Shown here: in pieces, positions 24,655 through 37,759 of the stretch
Position numbering within the stretch: the first letter of the stretch is position 1
Layout of the letters: each line of letters opens with the position of its first letter
NCBI RefSeq assembly: GCF_958295425.1
Contig: NC_081136.1
Coordinates: 22,636,890 to 22,700,889 of the forward strand
Direction of reading: 5' to 3'
DNA from: Solea solea
Lineage: Eukaryota; Chordata; Actinopteri; Pleuronectiformes; Soleidae
DNA length: 64,000 nt
The notes under the pieces: generated by a model
Seen by the model: the letters and a program-made list of their open reading frames with translations, nothing else
Told to the model about the DNA's origin: nothing
The model's database searches: none
Program-made: the position numbers and the translations under genes

Positions 24655-24960
24655 ATTTTCCGGTTACAAAACAAACTTCTGTTTTCGAAGCCTTAAGCGT
24701 CACGATTTTCTGAGGCCGCAAGTTCACAGACGTCACCTGCAACCTATTGTCCAATAGGTGCCACTTCAATAATTTAAAAAAATTGGCATTATGTTCTGTT
24801 GAAGAAGATCTGAACATTTAAATTGAGACCATTAACACCTCAGGAAAATGTTTACTGATGTTATAAATCAAGTGAGAAGTAGACTTATTATCTCTTTGCA
24901 ACCGGGGAAGTCACCCCCTGATGGCTAACTGGAACTTCCATCTTACTTCTTGGGCTTGTC
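24655..24960 (+). mobile_element. dispersed repeat, family H copy 1
   Basis: The core CTTTGCAACCGGGGAAGTCA, CCCCCTGATGGCTA recurs on the minus strand at about 48455-48530 as CTTGCAACCAGCAGAGCCGC, CCCCTGGTGGCTA. Two diverged copies show a dispersed repeat. Limits are uncertain. Confidence 0.5.
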
Positions 24961-25396
24961 TATTTTTATATAATGATCTATAGTCCGATTGTATTATGCT
25001 AGCTCGAGATAGGCCACCCCTGCAGCGTGTTCGTGTTAGACGTTTTCCAGTTGACCTATGACGTCATGGACCAAAACAACTTTAGCTGACGGCTAGTTGT
25101 TAGCATGTCGAGCACCTCCATCAACTTCAAAATATGCATCTTTTTAAACTGATGGAGCATAAACTCAGTGTCCTGGTCAGTCTAAAACTGTAGCATTGTA
25201 GCTTCGCCATGCTTTTCAGAGATTTTAAGTCATTTAAGACTGAGTTTCAGTTGGACTTATTTACATGTATTTATAAGTGGTGATTTTAGTCAGATTAACA
25301 GAGAAATAAAAACATTTCTGAGGTCAAATAAAGAATGATGAAATGTTTAAAATCATTTATGCTGGGTTCACTATAGTGAGGTGGTCATACAAGCAA

Positions 25397-25446
25397 ATAT
25401 ATGTGTATATATATATGTATATATAGATATATATATACACACACAG
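25397..25446. repeat. (TA)/(TG)/(CA) compound microsatellite
   Basis: Interrupted TA units pass into CA units. It gives a spurious IYIYIY frame on the minus strand. Confidence 0.9.
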
Positions 25447-26539
25447 TGGTGGGGGCTGTATGTTCATACTTGATTGCTTGATTGTAGCAATTCCACCTTC
25501 AAAAACAACAACACGGGCTGCAGCTGACCCACAGGAGCAGCGGATAATTACGCGGCGCGACCCCCAGTGACCTCGTGATTGCCTGCTCTGTTTATCAGAT
25601 TTCACATTTTATGACAACGTTCCGCGGAGAAATCTCCAGGCCATTTGTGAGATGGATTAGATTGCTTTATCGAGAGGGCCCTTGGGGGGGCAGCGGCGGG
25701 CGGCGACGGCAGTGCCGTGGAGGGGGGGGGGGGCAGAGTCCGGGGTTTTCATGTTTGTACGAGGCTCGGGAAACAAGAGAAAGGGCAGCGCTGGCATCGA
25801 TGAACAAGGCTGTAGATCGGCGTGCCAGACAAACGGAAGCGGGTTTTTCCAGCAGCAAGGCTGCGACAAGATGTTGAGACACTCGTCTGGGAATCTTAAG
25901 TGAGACCACATCTCTTGATACATTATATGCTAAAGCTGAGAGCGTTCGTTTGGAAGTACCCTGAGAAAACTCCTAATCAAGATACAAATGCCCAGTTAAC
26001 CCACTATTCTTTAGAATTGTATAGTGTCTTAATGCTGTGTCACAGCCTTTTGGAAACTACGGCGACATCCTGGTGGGTTTCATTCCTGCAACATGTCATT
26101 ATTGGCCAGGATATAAACACTCTGAGGCATTACTGACCCATTAACCAGGAGCCCTTTGTCTCTAAACCTAACCACTGGTTAGTCACTGTGCTTAAATCCT
26201 ACCTACCGCACCAGAAGCAGCTAATGCTGACCTGCATATGTGTAGACGTGTAGATAAATAATGTCATTTTGGTTAAGAAACATGAGCTCACACACATCTG
26301 TAGTTTGCAGAAAATCCAAGCCCTGGTTCCCCCCAACACATGTGGCATCATCTTTTTTTTAATTCTAAGGCTATAACTACAAGAAAACCCTATGTAGTTT
26401 ATAATTATATGAGGCGGATGGCAGATTGAGTCAACAAAAATCATGTGAGCTTTTAAAGTCATGAAAATAACCCTAAAATAATATAACATATAACCAGCGA
26501 AGACACACATCGTGCCAGAAAGTCAGCCTGACATTGGGC

Positions 26540-27010
26540 TGATTTGGCTGTTGTTTTTATTTCAGCGACTTTACGTGGGCACCATCGTTCCTCTTGGACC
26601 TCTCAGCCAAACATGAGTAATCCTCTAAACATATACCCACACAGCTGCGCAGATGTGCAGAAACAAAACAGAAAACTAAAGTCAGAAGCGAGGAACGGCT
26701 CCAATTAAAGGCGGTGCCACACCATAAATCTTGGCCAGGTCCTGGTGAAATTGTGATGGGCATCTGAAAGGTGCTCGCAGAGCCAGAACGGCCCTCGTGG
26801 AACACTTTAACGTCGATTTTATTCAACAGTTCAGCAGCTGCCCTAATGTAAAAAGAAAGATTTGCTCGCGCCTAAATGGGTTTTAATGTGAGAGAGCAGA
26901 GTTGGCCTGCCTGGGCCTGGCTGATGAAGATTAGCTGACTTCTTCCATTAGGAGAGGCTGTCTGGTGCAGCCGCCTGAAGTGGCAAGACAATAACCGAGT
27001 GCTAATTGTG
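26540..27010 (-). other. repeat-poor intron block, possible regulatory element
   Basis: No microsatellite and no recognised repeat over about 470 bp. It has words such as CCAATTAAAGG, TTTTAATGTGAG and GCTAATTGTGCG. It lies 1.8 kb from the second coding exon. The proposal rests on texture only. Confidence 0.2.
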
Positions 27011-28762
27011 CGTAACCAGGTCCTTTGCCTTGAGCATGCACAATGTGTCTGGTTTGTGTGCATGGCTGCTTGTGTCTGCGTGGCGGTAACAAACTCAGGG
27101 TTGGAGGGAGAAAAAAAAAAAAAAAAAAAGATGAGAGAAACACAGGAACGGAGCCAACACATAACCTTCCCGATGTGTTCCCCTAAGGTTTTCTGATGGA
27201 TAGTGTTTCTTGTAACCTTCAAAAAAAAAGAAGAAAACTTTGATAACATTCTGGCTTTGCTCATTAGCTCCAGGACTGTTCCCAGAAAATGTTTGCAGCG
27301 ATTCAGTCATGCTAATGTGGAACCTGTGAGGGGACTTTCCAGAATGCTATACAGTATAAGATCGTGTTTGATGTACCAATGGAATAGTTTAAGGTTTTTG
27401 AAGTGTGGTCACCTCTTGACCGTTCAGTGTATGTCCCCTGCGCCTACAACCCAGCAGGCAAGCCCTCAGTGCCAAGAGTTCTTGGACAGAAACACAGCCT
27501 AGATCCAGATTAATGGCACATTCACACTACTAAATCTTAAACACAAAGCATCTGCGATCGCTTTGTCTGCCATCCGCGCTAACAAGGAGGTTTTGAGCAC
27601 CTGAAATGGAGTGTTAGGTGTTCAGAAGTTCAGAAATGCTGCCGGCTCTGTCTTAGTTTTAAAACTCGGCGGCTGCTTCTTAATGACATTCAGACATTTG
27701 GAGTTTGATTGGCTTTTATCAGTCGCAACGCTGAATTAAGCTCAACTGACATTTAATACAAATGTACAAGTGTTGAGATTAACTTTGGTTGTTTGCTCTG
27801 TCTTGTCCCACTCGCAGTAGATTGTCTCCAGTAACTTTTTCAACCAACTTTCAGATCTGCAAGATTAAACATGCTTTTGTTTAGGCTATATTTTGTGTTA
27901 ATGACGCATTATATGTGTGTTTATATCAAAGTATCCTCCTCCTCCTCTACTGAAAACCACTCGTGATTTAACTTTAATGTTGTTTCTGCAAAAATGTCCA
28001 TATTTTGGCATAGTTACAGACACTTGTGTAGACGAATGATCCTATTTTTAAATAAAAAGTGCTGGTGTACTCTATACCAGCACTCTTGAAATACCTCGTT
28101 CAATCAGTTAATGGTTTCTATCTTTTGTTCTACCTAGTAGAAATGAGCTCTTTACGCCAGCGAGAAGCTACAATCTATACATTGGTTGATCAGTGATTCT
28201 ACTAGTGGAGGCCATTGAGATTGTGAAGTGTCACACCGAGCCACTCCATGACCACTGAGACTGGACAACGTTGGAGGACTTCTCTTTTGGGTTGTTCTCA
28301 ATTCTTCCAACTATGCATTATAAAGTGAATGTTGTGAAGGTGATACTGGAGTTTCTTTAAAAAAAAGCTTTTTCTCTATCAAAACCTCCAAACTGCTCCC
28401 TCTTTGGTGCTGTGGTCAGGAAGCAGCGTCCCAAAATCTCTGACCACATCCTGATGCAGTCACAAGCCCAAGTAATGAAGACTTATGGGAAGCATATGTA
28501 TGGCCATGAAACTGCACCTGTAGCTCAAGGCTGACACTGCGCTGCAGTAAGTAGAGGCTCATAATCACTGCGTTGGGCCCAGCAGGGGTCCTTAAGCCCT
28601 CAGATGTGTCCGCTCGCTCACTGGTTAGTGTGATAAATCTCTGGTGTGGGATATTTCTTTAACTACGAGCAGCACTATGGGCCGCAATCTGGGCTTCCCC
28701 GACCGGCCATCTGCCTGCACACGGGTGCGAGAGAGGCACAGGGGTGTGGTCCGATCACTCAC

Positions 28763-28888
28763 CTCTGATTGCAGAGTTGACACGCGAAGCAGTCCAGGTG
28801 GTAGACGTTCTCTTTGGCCCTCATGACCATCTCGAAGGCTGGGATTAGCTTGCTGCAGGCTGCACAGTTCCCCGTTACGCCAAACAAC
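28763..28888 (-). CDS. lmo3: lmo3 second coding exon: start of LIM domain 2
   Basis: The exon is 126 nt, flanked on the minus strand by an ATCTCTCAG acceptor and an AG/GTGAGT donor. It supplies the last base of codon 69, then residues 70-110 and two bases of codon 111. The translation begins [20 protein letters not shown] and ends with [13 protein letters not shown]2 ligands C77, C80, H99, C102, C105 and C108 are all present. Residue 95 is Glu in a position where I recall Asp in mammals, a conservative change. The frame is confirmed by clean joining with the flanking exons: CG+G gives Arg69 and AG+G gives Arg111. A longer open frame over the same stretch (28625-28918, minus) is in another frame and is not the protein. 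Confidence 0.96.
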
Positions 28889-29420
28889 CTGAGAGATCAT
28901 CCACACACACACACACAAACAAACAAAAAAAGGTACAGAATATAAGTCACGGGTGCTATTGTAGTTTCCTACTGCTTTCCGTCTTCACACTCAGACTTAA
29001 AGGTGCGTTAAATTTCTCATCTGACATTGGTTAAGAAAGTAATCAACACTAACCCTTGTAAAGTGCGGGCCAGTGATTTTTAATTATCTCACACCACCCA
29101 ACCTATTACAAAAGAAATCTGCATTAATATGCCTCGTGCCAAGGTCCAATTTACACCATCCCGTAGCTTTATGACACAAGTTGCTATATGTGCTGCGACG
29201 AGCAGGAGAGAGCGTGGCAAATGGTCACCAGAAGAAGTCGATGACGACAGCGGCTCAGTCTCGGGCTGGCGTGATGCCCGGCGGCACAAAAACACTCAAA
29301 AGTCTCATCTCTTAGTCTGACTTTAAGAAATGTATTTTACTCAATAATTCGAATTGTTTAACCTCATGTAAACATACTAGGGTTCGCCACAGCAAAGATT
29401 TTAGTGTAGGTAGACTGGAG

Positions 29421-29538
29421 TACCCAATTAACAATTAGCAATGGGTACCTTGCTCAGGGGCACCCCAGCCTTTGAGCTGGCCGGTCCAACCCTCCGATTC
29501 TCAAGCCCAATTCCCTTCCGCATGGCCACGGGCTGCCC
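29421..29538 (-). mobile_element. dispersed repeat, family A copy 3 (fragment)
   Basis: On the minus strand: GGAATTGGGCTTGAGAATCG, GAGGGTTGGACCGG, GGGGTGCCCCTGAGCAAGGT, ACCCATTGCTAATTGTTAAT. It matches the copies at 12119 and 53767. Confidence 0.75.
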
Positions 29539-29819
29539 CCAGCCTGTGCCTCTTATTTCATACGCCAAAAAAAAGTACAAAAATAACAGGTGCAGATGCT
29601 GCTTCCACCGTTTCGTGGTGACTCTGAGCACCAAGTGACAGCTGTCAAAGAGATCGTGATCGGCGCACTAACACGCGGCGCAGACACGCTCACTGTCTCT
29701 GGATCGGTTACAAAAATAGGACGGACAGAGGAGCACAGTACAAGAAAAGAATAAAAGAGAAAAAAAAATAAAAAATGACAGGGCCGCAGCTTGTGCCATT
29801 GAAATAAATGGGACATGGC

Positions 29820-30560
29820 TACAACTACTGCCCAAGGAGGGACCCTATTATTTCTCCGCCTGCTCCCGGGACATTAATGTGAGTATTCATTAGGGATTCA
29901 GGGCCGTTACTACGCAGGGACCTGGGCCAGGCTGTAACAAGGGAAGGAAATATCTGATAACGAAATCATATAACAAAATAACCTATTAGGCAGACTTCTT
30001 GAGGCACTTTTAGCCGTCGTTGTTAAAATGATAAAACGGCATGCCACTCTCTGAGTCTGTAAGAGATCGCAATCTGATAAATGATCTCGGGGCTCGGGAT
30101 ATGCAGGGTTGTTTATTAACCTTCAGAAAGCATGTTTCCCAGAGGCAAAGGAAGCAGATAGATTGTGCCCTCATAAATACCTACAGAATTAAGGAGCACT
30201 GTCAACACACCTTGGGACAATGAAGGATATCTATTGGAACATGTAAGGTTGGGTAAAAAAAACCCACAGAGGGCCAATTGGATTGGATTAGTGCTGGCTT
30301 AATTAAAAGAATTATGCTTATTTCCCTCTGAGCTATCTAAATTTAGATACATTTGTGCCGCTGCTTGTCTTTTCTCTTTGCCACACAAATGTGCGCAGCC
30401 TTGAGGGCTTCACATAAAATGGATGAACGGATGTTTTCGCTCATTTCAAAGGCGAATAATTGATCTAAAAATACGAGAATAAAGACCAAAAAGGGACGAA
30501 ATGATACATTTAGTGCGAGCTAATGAGTGTCTGAGGCTGACTGTGCAGGGGGGGGGGGGC
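29820..30560 (-). other. repeat-free intron block, candidate conserved regulatory element
   Basis: From about 1 kb beyond the second coding exon there are some 700 bp with no repeats except a G run at 30548-30559. It is rich in TAAT/ATTA motifs (ACATTAATGTGAG, TATTCATTAGGG, TGGCTTAATTAAAAG, GGCGAATAATTGATC) and CAATTGGATTGGATTAG. This suggests homeodomain and SOX binding potential, without proof of conservation. Confidence 0.28.
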
Positions 30561-31386
30561 AGTGAGCGTCCTTGTCTTCCAGTAACCTGAATCATTCTCA
30601 AATAAGCGGCGTACACTCAAGGCTCTGGATTATAAATGATGGAGGGCATTTGTGTAGAAAAACCAAAAAAAAAAGAAAGATATGTTTTAAGCTCAGTGCC
30701 TGTCAGCTTGAATCAAAAGGCCGTTCTGTTTCACTGTTCGCGATGTCTGTCCACGCTCCTCTCTCATCTCTTCCAAATTTGAGCCAGCTTGTGCTGCTGA
30801 AAAGGACTGTCACACTAGTTGGATCCGAAAAACATTCTGGGTGAAAAGTCCTTGTGTGTGTGTGTGTGTTCAAGCCCCAAAAAATGTTTTGATTTGGACA
30901 AATTTAAAAACAAAAAAAAGAAGACACAACTAATCAATGAGAAGACAGAACATTAACAATTTGCATGTGGATCCATCACAGAAAAACATATCTATGCTCA
31001 ACTTTGAACCTTTTAATTGACTAATTTAATGTTTTTTTTTTATATAATTGTATTGTTTTATTACTACCGTTATTATTATTATCATTATTATGATAATAAA
31101 ACTTGTGAACATGACACGCTCTATCGCTCCTTTATAATCCAATCTTTAAACTTGATATCGTATCTGTATATGCAGGCTGTGCACTACCCACTGAATCCTC
31201 CAACTACTTCTTAAAATTCAAAAAGGTTTTTTTAATGTAATATTTAGATTGTCACATCTGTCCGTTGTCGCGTATAAATTCCCCCCAAATCAAATCAACA
31301 TATTCTAGATCTAGAGTCTTGTGTTATTCCTGCTCTGCTGACGGAATTGAAAGATTTAATTTTAAACTCCTGTTTCACAACTTTGT

Positions 31387-31387
31387 G

Positions 31388-31439
<52 letters not shown>

Positions 31440-31456
31440 TATATATACATACATAT
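31387..31456. repeat. (TA)n microsatellite
   Basis: About 35 TA units with single G and C interruptions. Confidence 0.95.
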
Positions 31457-31978
31457 AACGTGTTACATTAAACCTACAAATGAAAACCATCTGGCAAATT
31501 TAAATCAAATTTAAATGTTATTAAATTATACTGCATTACAGGGACAGGTGTTTCCATTATCGTGTCCAATCCATTCATATCAATCAGGCTGAAGGCCAAG
31601 TCTTCCATATACACACTAATAATTCTTCCATAATCGTGATGTAGTTGATTAATAGTGTGACACGAGGGCAACACAATCCATGTAGAAATATGTTTGCTGC
31701 ATACTCGATCGCATGCTTTCCTACACTAGTTTAAATGTTTAAACCTCCCAGCCTGTGGCGGCTTATGGGCATACGTATATCGCCTCCTTTTTAAATCAAA
31801 CAATTTCTCCGGTGTCTCTGACAAGCTAAGCCTAAATATTAAAAAAAAAAAAAAGGAGTGCTGATAACAGTCTTGCGAGGTTTACCAAAACTTAATCTGT
31901 GGCAGCAAAAAGCACGGAGCCGGCTCAGCTTCTGCTGAGCTCTTGTGTGGCAAACACTCGTCAAACCGCCCCAGCTCA

Positions 31979-32012
31979 CAGTGTGTGTGTGTGTGTGTGT
32001 GTGGGGGGGGGT
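31979..32012. repeat. (GT)n followed by G run
   Basis: About twelve GT units pass into eight to nine G. Confidence 0.9.
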
Positions 32013-33639
32013 GGAGATAGATGGAGCGTACCTGCCACTCGTCTTTCATCGTTCCGCCAGTTTGATGCCACAGACGCTAATGGCTCTCGAGGGAGGAGGT
32101 AAAATTAAGCACGGTTGGGTTCTAATGAATTCAAAGGCACCGGCTTAAAGACCCCATATGAAGATGGTGGTTTTTAGAGACCTGGGTGCAGAATCACCCA
32201 GAGCCTGTGACTCAAAGCTTTTAGCACTGGATTCTAATTTGTAATAAATGTCAAATGTGTCTCTCTCAGGCTGACAGTGCTGCAGCTGTCTGCCATGTCT
32301 TGAAGGCAGCAAACTGTGGGTCTGCTGGATTAAAAAAAAACCCCACACAGAATAACATATGTAGAATAGCAGGCTTGACATCCACTTCATATCCATTGCT
32401 GACAAGACGGCATGTATATTTAAAGAGGCTCAAGATACAACACGGAATTAAAATTCATGCTTTGCTCCAATCTGAATTTGAAAGAGAATGGAGGCAGTGG
32501 AGGCCGCAGCACCTTGTCTCTCAGTCAGAGAGGCGTTCACTGTGCAGTGCAGCCCAGTACAGCTCAGTGGTACCTACTTGATGAAAAAAAAAAAAAACAG
32601 ATACCAATTAAATTATTCCACCAGGCTTTAGCCCAGTGGACCCAAAACCCCGTCTGAGAGTCCTCCTCCAATCACCCACCACCAGACACCCAGTCTGCCT
32701 TAGGAGAAAGCAGTGGCATTGTGCCAGAGCTTTTTCCCCCCATCTTTGTCAATGTAATTCAAATATACAATATCCCATCCCCTTCCCACAATGGTGATTA
32801 CTGGGGTGTGGGAAATAAAATGAATTATCGCTGACTTTATACATGAAGCCACGGATGCTGTTCACACGCGCTGGAGTCATTTCACAGCTCTATATACAGC
32901 TGTGGAGGATCTCACTGAATGAACTCTTTTATTTGTTTTGTGACTTTTGATTGCTTTTTTTTTTGTCATGTAGTCATAATAATAACGGCCATTAACAGAA
33001 GACGGCGCAGCACACACACACACACACACAAACACACGTGTCAACAATATTAGAGGCATGAAAAAGAGCAGAAACGGCAGATTGAATGAATGAAGTCAAA
33101 TGTCAAACACTCACTGCCTCTAACTTTAAGCAGAGCCTTAAGAAAATTAGCTTCTGCCTCATTAGGACCAGGTTTTTAGTTCTGATTCAAAAATGACATG
33201 TTGAGGTGATAAGTGACGATTTCTCTTATGAAACAGGGACCGAAAGAGACGGAGCTTTACCTCTGTACAGCTGTGACTTGGATCAGTCTACAGGAAAGGT
33301 CTATTCAGTTAAAACCCACCACAACTGTCTTTATATGGTAACACACGATCTCTGTACATGACTATGTCAACTTTCTACAGGACATATAATAGTTTTGCAG
33401 ACATTTTTGGGGGCGTCTGAACCTCTGAAGTTTGAAAAGTACATAAAACAAACTGTAGCGTGGGTGAACTGACCCTCAAAAACGAATTGTTTGAATGGTG
33501 CCTTTTGAATAAACCTTGGTCAAACTCCAGCGTGTACCCATTCACACCGCTACACCACTCTCGTCGCCTCCTCCTCTCCTTTACCCCCCCCCCTCCCCCC
33601 TCCGTCTCTTCAGCCACCTCAATTGCTCCAAACCCTGGC

Positions 33640-33950
33640 GTGCATTTATCAGCCGCTGGATTAGAATTTGTTTCCTCATAAACCATTGATCATCGGCCTA
33701 TTACTAGGCAAATGACAGTTAATTACCCACTACATTAACCACAGGGACCTGGGGAGCGACTCCCCGTGCCATCAGTCAACATGATGAATGTGGCAAGTTC
33801 AGTAATGCACGGCCGTTCCCTCGTCTGCCTGCCACGCGGAGAACAACACCTGAATCTCACATGCAGGCACCCAGGGAAAATCTATGGCAATCTGCATAAT
33901 TACAGGCTCGGGGTTAATAACGGACAAATGATTTGCTGCATGTCAACGTT
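33640..33950 (-). other. repeat-free intron block, candidate conserved regulatory element
   Basis: No repeats up to the T run that starts near 33954. It contains GACAGTTAATTACCC, CTACATTAACCAC, TCTGCATAATTACAGG and GGGTTAATAACGG, a dense set of homeobox-type cores in a mixed-composition context. Inference only. Confidence 0.28.
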
Positions 33951-34254
33951 GGCTTTTTTTTTTTTTTTTTTTTTTTTTTTTTCCTCCTGTTTTTTTTTAA
34001 ATGGGACAGCACTTTGTCCTTATGATGATCCTCCCTGACTGGAGCTGTGTCGCATTGGTGTCTCACTTAGAACTTGTGGCATCAGAGATTAAGGGAACAT
34101 GTTAAACTGAAATTGTAGTTCGTTTATTCCCAATTTATATTTTAATTTATGGGCTACAAATACAATAGTCTGTATCAACGCACTTTGTTACACTTTGAAA
34201 ACGGGGTTGCCAGTGAGGTTATTCAAACAGAAATGCCGCTCTGGTATCAAACCT

Positions 34255-34350
34255 CAAAAGTACGGATGAGCCGATACGATACTCAGTATCGGTATCAGAT
34301 ACTGTCACTGGATCGGATATCGGACAGATACAATCTGATACAATCCAAAT
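34255..34350. repeat. GATAC/ATCGG-rich palindromic patch
   Basis: Contains repeated GATAC and ATCGG words and a perfect 7-bp inverted repeat, CCGATAC (34271-34277) and GTATCGG (34286-34292), with an 8-base loop. It probably derives from a dispersed element known for TCGGTATCGG text, but no second copy is in the window. Confidence 0.5.
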
Positions 34351-34639
34351 CATCCTGTACGGAAATAAAATCAACAGCAGAATTTTAGCTGAGTCATGTT
34401 ATGAGCTGTTTATTTCTTCTTAACGGGAGAATGGATATTTGTTACACAGTTGGAGAATTTTATCTTTGTTCTAAGGATGAAAATGACTGCATTGGACCGA
34501 TATCATTTTCCGTAGATACCCGAGTTTGTGAAACCATGAAAAAGCGGTATTGTGCCATAACTACTAAAAAGCCTTGGTGCCACGCTCAAAAACGTCTCGA
34601 CCAGAGGAAAAGAAAAAGGAGATGAATTCCCTTTGTCGA

Positions 34640-37540
34640 ATAAAATAAGTTTGATGTTTATAAAAAATAAAGCACTTATATTACGTGTTTTTAATTGTCA
34701 GCACAACAGCTCTTTTTAATGCTAAAGGTCATTGTTGTACAGGTTTTTTACGCAGTGCACCTTTAGTCACATGAAAAGTGATGATTAAATGTTAAGGTTT
34801 TGTCTATGAAAAGGGCCAAAAAAACCAGAAAGAGTTTATTTAATTTGGCCAGTGACGCTTCATTAGATAGAAACAGAAGGATGGACACGAGGGAACACAC
34901 ACTGCAATGTGTGCTAGTCAGAAGTGGGGGTGAGGAGATGGTTAAGGGTGGCAGATGTAATCAGACTCATGCGTTGCTCAATTTGGTCCTCCCCTACATG
35001 TGTGATTGTCAGTGATTAAACAACTCTGGGGGCAAAATTATTTCAATTACCGTGGGCATGACCTGGGAATTGTCTCTGGGATAAGATTTTCCTCCTTGAG
35101 TGCCCTGACTTGCCTGGCTGCCGGCTCTATCAGTTCTCATCTGCACCTGGACTCTGATATCCTAATGATGAATTATGGCCTGCTTTTTGAGAGACTGCCG
35201 ACCATACAGAGGAACATTCCTCTTGACTGTCAGCCCCGGGAGCAGCCACGGAGCGCTGCCTAATTAGCTCCTCCAGAAACTCCTTGAAACACATCACACA
35301 CATCGCTGCCTCTCTGAGGCTGCTGGTGGCAGTGATGTCCTGTGTTGCTGTAATCAAATACCAAAACAAATCATTTCCTTTAAGAGAATATCCTTTATCA
35401 AGGTCAAAATGGATAAAAACTTCTTCCTGTCCACAGATAAGAAACAAGTCTTTGGAAAAAACAGTTCTCTTGAAGTGCCGATGTTTGGAATCCACTTTTA
35501 TTAATATTAGCTTTACCCAGCTTTTAGCTCTTGGTTTAATGCTTTTGTATTACCAAAGTGGGTGCATTGGAAAATCCTTTAAGACATTATCTCTCATATT
35601 TAACCTTTAAAGGGGTAGTTTTTTTTGTAAGTGTGGTTGTATGAGTTATTAAACTACTATCAACACTAACTGGGGACAGAAGACACCACATACAGTCTAT
35701 GTCCGCAATATCCTTAGATAAAATTGACCACTTTTTCTCTTTGTAAACCAATGAAATGTATTGTTCTGATGTACGTACAATTTGTGACCTACAATTTCTA
35801 AAATGTTCCTTTGTCCCTGAACCTAAAAATGTTGATTTTCTCAATGGACCTTAGTACAGATAAATCAGCACTTTGTGCTGTGTAACAGTGTGAAAAAGCA
35901 CCAAATATATTCTTGACCAGGTGAATTTTATTCGTTGAGCTTTTGTTAGTTGGCTAAAAGTTTCCCTTTTGCCAATGCTGAGTGTTTTTAATGTGAAAGA
36001 AAGTCCGGATTACAGGCTGTTTCAAAGTCAGACAATCACACTTCAAAACACCCAAACTATCCCTTAAACTCCCTTTCCTGAGCCGCACATGAAGCATAGT
36101 GAAAATGTAACCAAATTCTCTTGTCCTCAAATGAGAAACTCTTAAAAAAAAAGTGGACTCCAAACAAAGTAACACAAAAAAAGGCTTTCAGCAGAATATT
36201 TGGCAGTGCCTGTGTTTGCGTCCATTTTGGAAAAAGGGCATGATGGAAAATTTTGACCCTTACAGGTCCAGATGTGCAGTTTGGATTGGCACTTCCCCGC
36301 GCCAGCCCACCTGCAAACACCGAGCCGGGTGCCAGGGTGTAGCACACTAGCCCCCGCAATTATCTGCACCAAACACACACACGGTCCCACGAGTCATTGC
36401 TCTTCACAGTTAATTTAGCAAATCTCGACTGGAGGGGACGGTCCAAAAAAATAATATGTCCAGCTGACTGAGCTGAAGCATTGCAATGAAAGTAGCAGGC
36501 AGCAGCAGCAGCGTGTCCCGAGTGGAGACAAAAATGGTAGAAAGGAAAGCAGAGTGCAGAAAATGTTGCTGTCCCCCCCCCCCCCCCCCGATATGTAAAT
36601 ATTTCAAAAGAACAGGAGCATTGGGGCGATGTAGTTTTTGTTCTACATACAGTAGTGAAATGAGACAAAAACATCACAACCAAGCAAGTCTTAGTGTAAT
36701 TCAGTGATTCCTGAAGTTTGTGCTGCAACACCCTGCGGCTGGGCTGTGAGGGTTGTTTAAAACACAAACAAACTTTTCACTAATTAAGTTTCAAGTACAT
36801 TTGTTTTCCAAATTCATTTCAATTTGCTGCTTTCTGTGGACGGCATGGACATTTTTGTTTGTACCCCAGAGATGCAAAAGGACGGTTCTTGAAATAAATA
36901 ATACATATGGTAATACTTATGTCACTGTATGTGAGTTGCATGTATCTTTTATTTGAACAAACAATTCTAAAGAACCTCATCCTAAGATGAAATGGGATCA
37001 TAGATCAACCTCCCACATAAACCAGAGTGCATTTACTCTCAGAGCTTTCATTTTATGTAAATAGCTCGGGTTGCCGAGTCAACGTTGACCTAATTTGAGT
37101 GACATTATTCCGAGGCAGCTGCATTTGACAGAGCAGCTTTACAAGAGCGTCACAGTCGCGTTTCCATCGTGTTTCCATCGTCGCTCAACTTCTCATTGAT
37201 TCAGCAGATGTTTCCAATCATGTTTCTAGCTAAGACAGCGGGGTGTGCCGTTCTATGGATCCCACTGATCTCCCACTACATGCCCGTGCTGTTACAGATT
37301 TATAATGTATGACAACAGAGGTCAAAACCTGTTGCTCAGATGGACCCATTTTAACTTTTAAAGCAAGGTTCTACACATTGAAATCCTCTTCAACCATCAA
37401 TAAATGACGTCAGGGATAAAAAGCGCTCTCATTTCCTTCAGCCCACACGGAGTGATTGGGTAGTGCACTTATCAAAAATCACACTTGACCAGATCTTACA
37501 ATCCTAACTGGAAAAAAACTGCAACACATGGGCGACTCAT
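34640..37540 (-). other. lmo3 intron sequence, no exon seen
   Basis: AT-rich sequence with a run of 17 C at 36573-36589. The 135-codon minus-strand frame at 36360-36767 crosses that run and has no protein signature. The words GTTTCCATCGTGTTTCCATC at about 37159 form a short tandem duplication. Confidence 0.45.
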
Positions 37541-37547
37541 TTCAGCA

Positions 37548-37617
37548 AACTATGGTGGCCTTCACATACCAGAAAGGATGTAAAACCCCTCCCAAATGTG
37601 ACATACTGGACCTTTAA
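37548..37617. mobile_element. TTAA-type element, right-end remnant
   Basis: ACTATGGTGGCCTTCACATA, AAAACCCCTCCC and GACATACTGGACCTTTAA match the right part of the element at 19459-19915 with internal deletion. Confidence 0.6.
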
Positions 37618-37759
37618 AATTGTCAATTTCGGGATTTTATGACTCAGTATCAAATCATCAAACTGGAGATAGATTTTAATCAGAAAATTAACATTTTGAA
37701 CCCCAGCCTAACAAATTTGAAGAGCTTTTTTTTTTTTTTTTTTTTTTAAATTAGCTGGC

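Larger units (their letters stand above)
17989..28762 (-). other. lmo3: lmo3 intron between second and last coding exons (10.8 kb)
   Basis: Phase 2 intron with GTGAGT donor and CAG acceptor. It holds a TTAA-type element (19459-19915), two copies of a tRNA-derived SINE (20449-20794 and 24440-24628), another dispersed repeat (24655-24960), a TA-rich microsatellite (25397-25446) and a repeat-poor block at 26540-27010. Long G and C runs near 18024-18040, 18152-18163 and 18640-18650 lie just upstream of the last exon. No further coding exon is recognisable. Confidence 0.9.

Noticed and set aside
28625..28918. Open frame over the second coding exon
   Set aside because: It is out of frame with LMO3; the LIM2 protein is read in another frame between 28763 and 28888.
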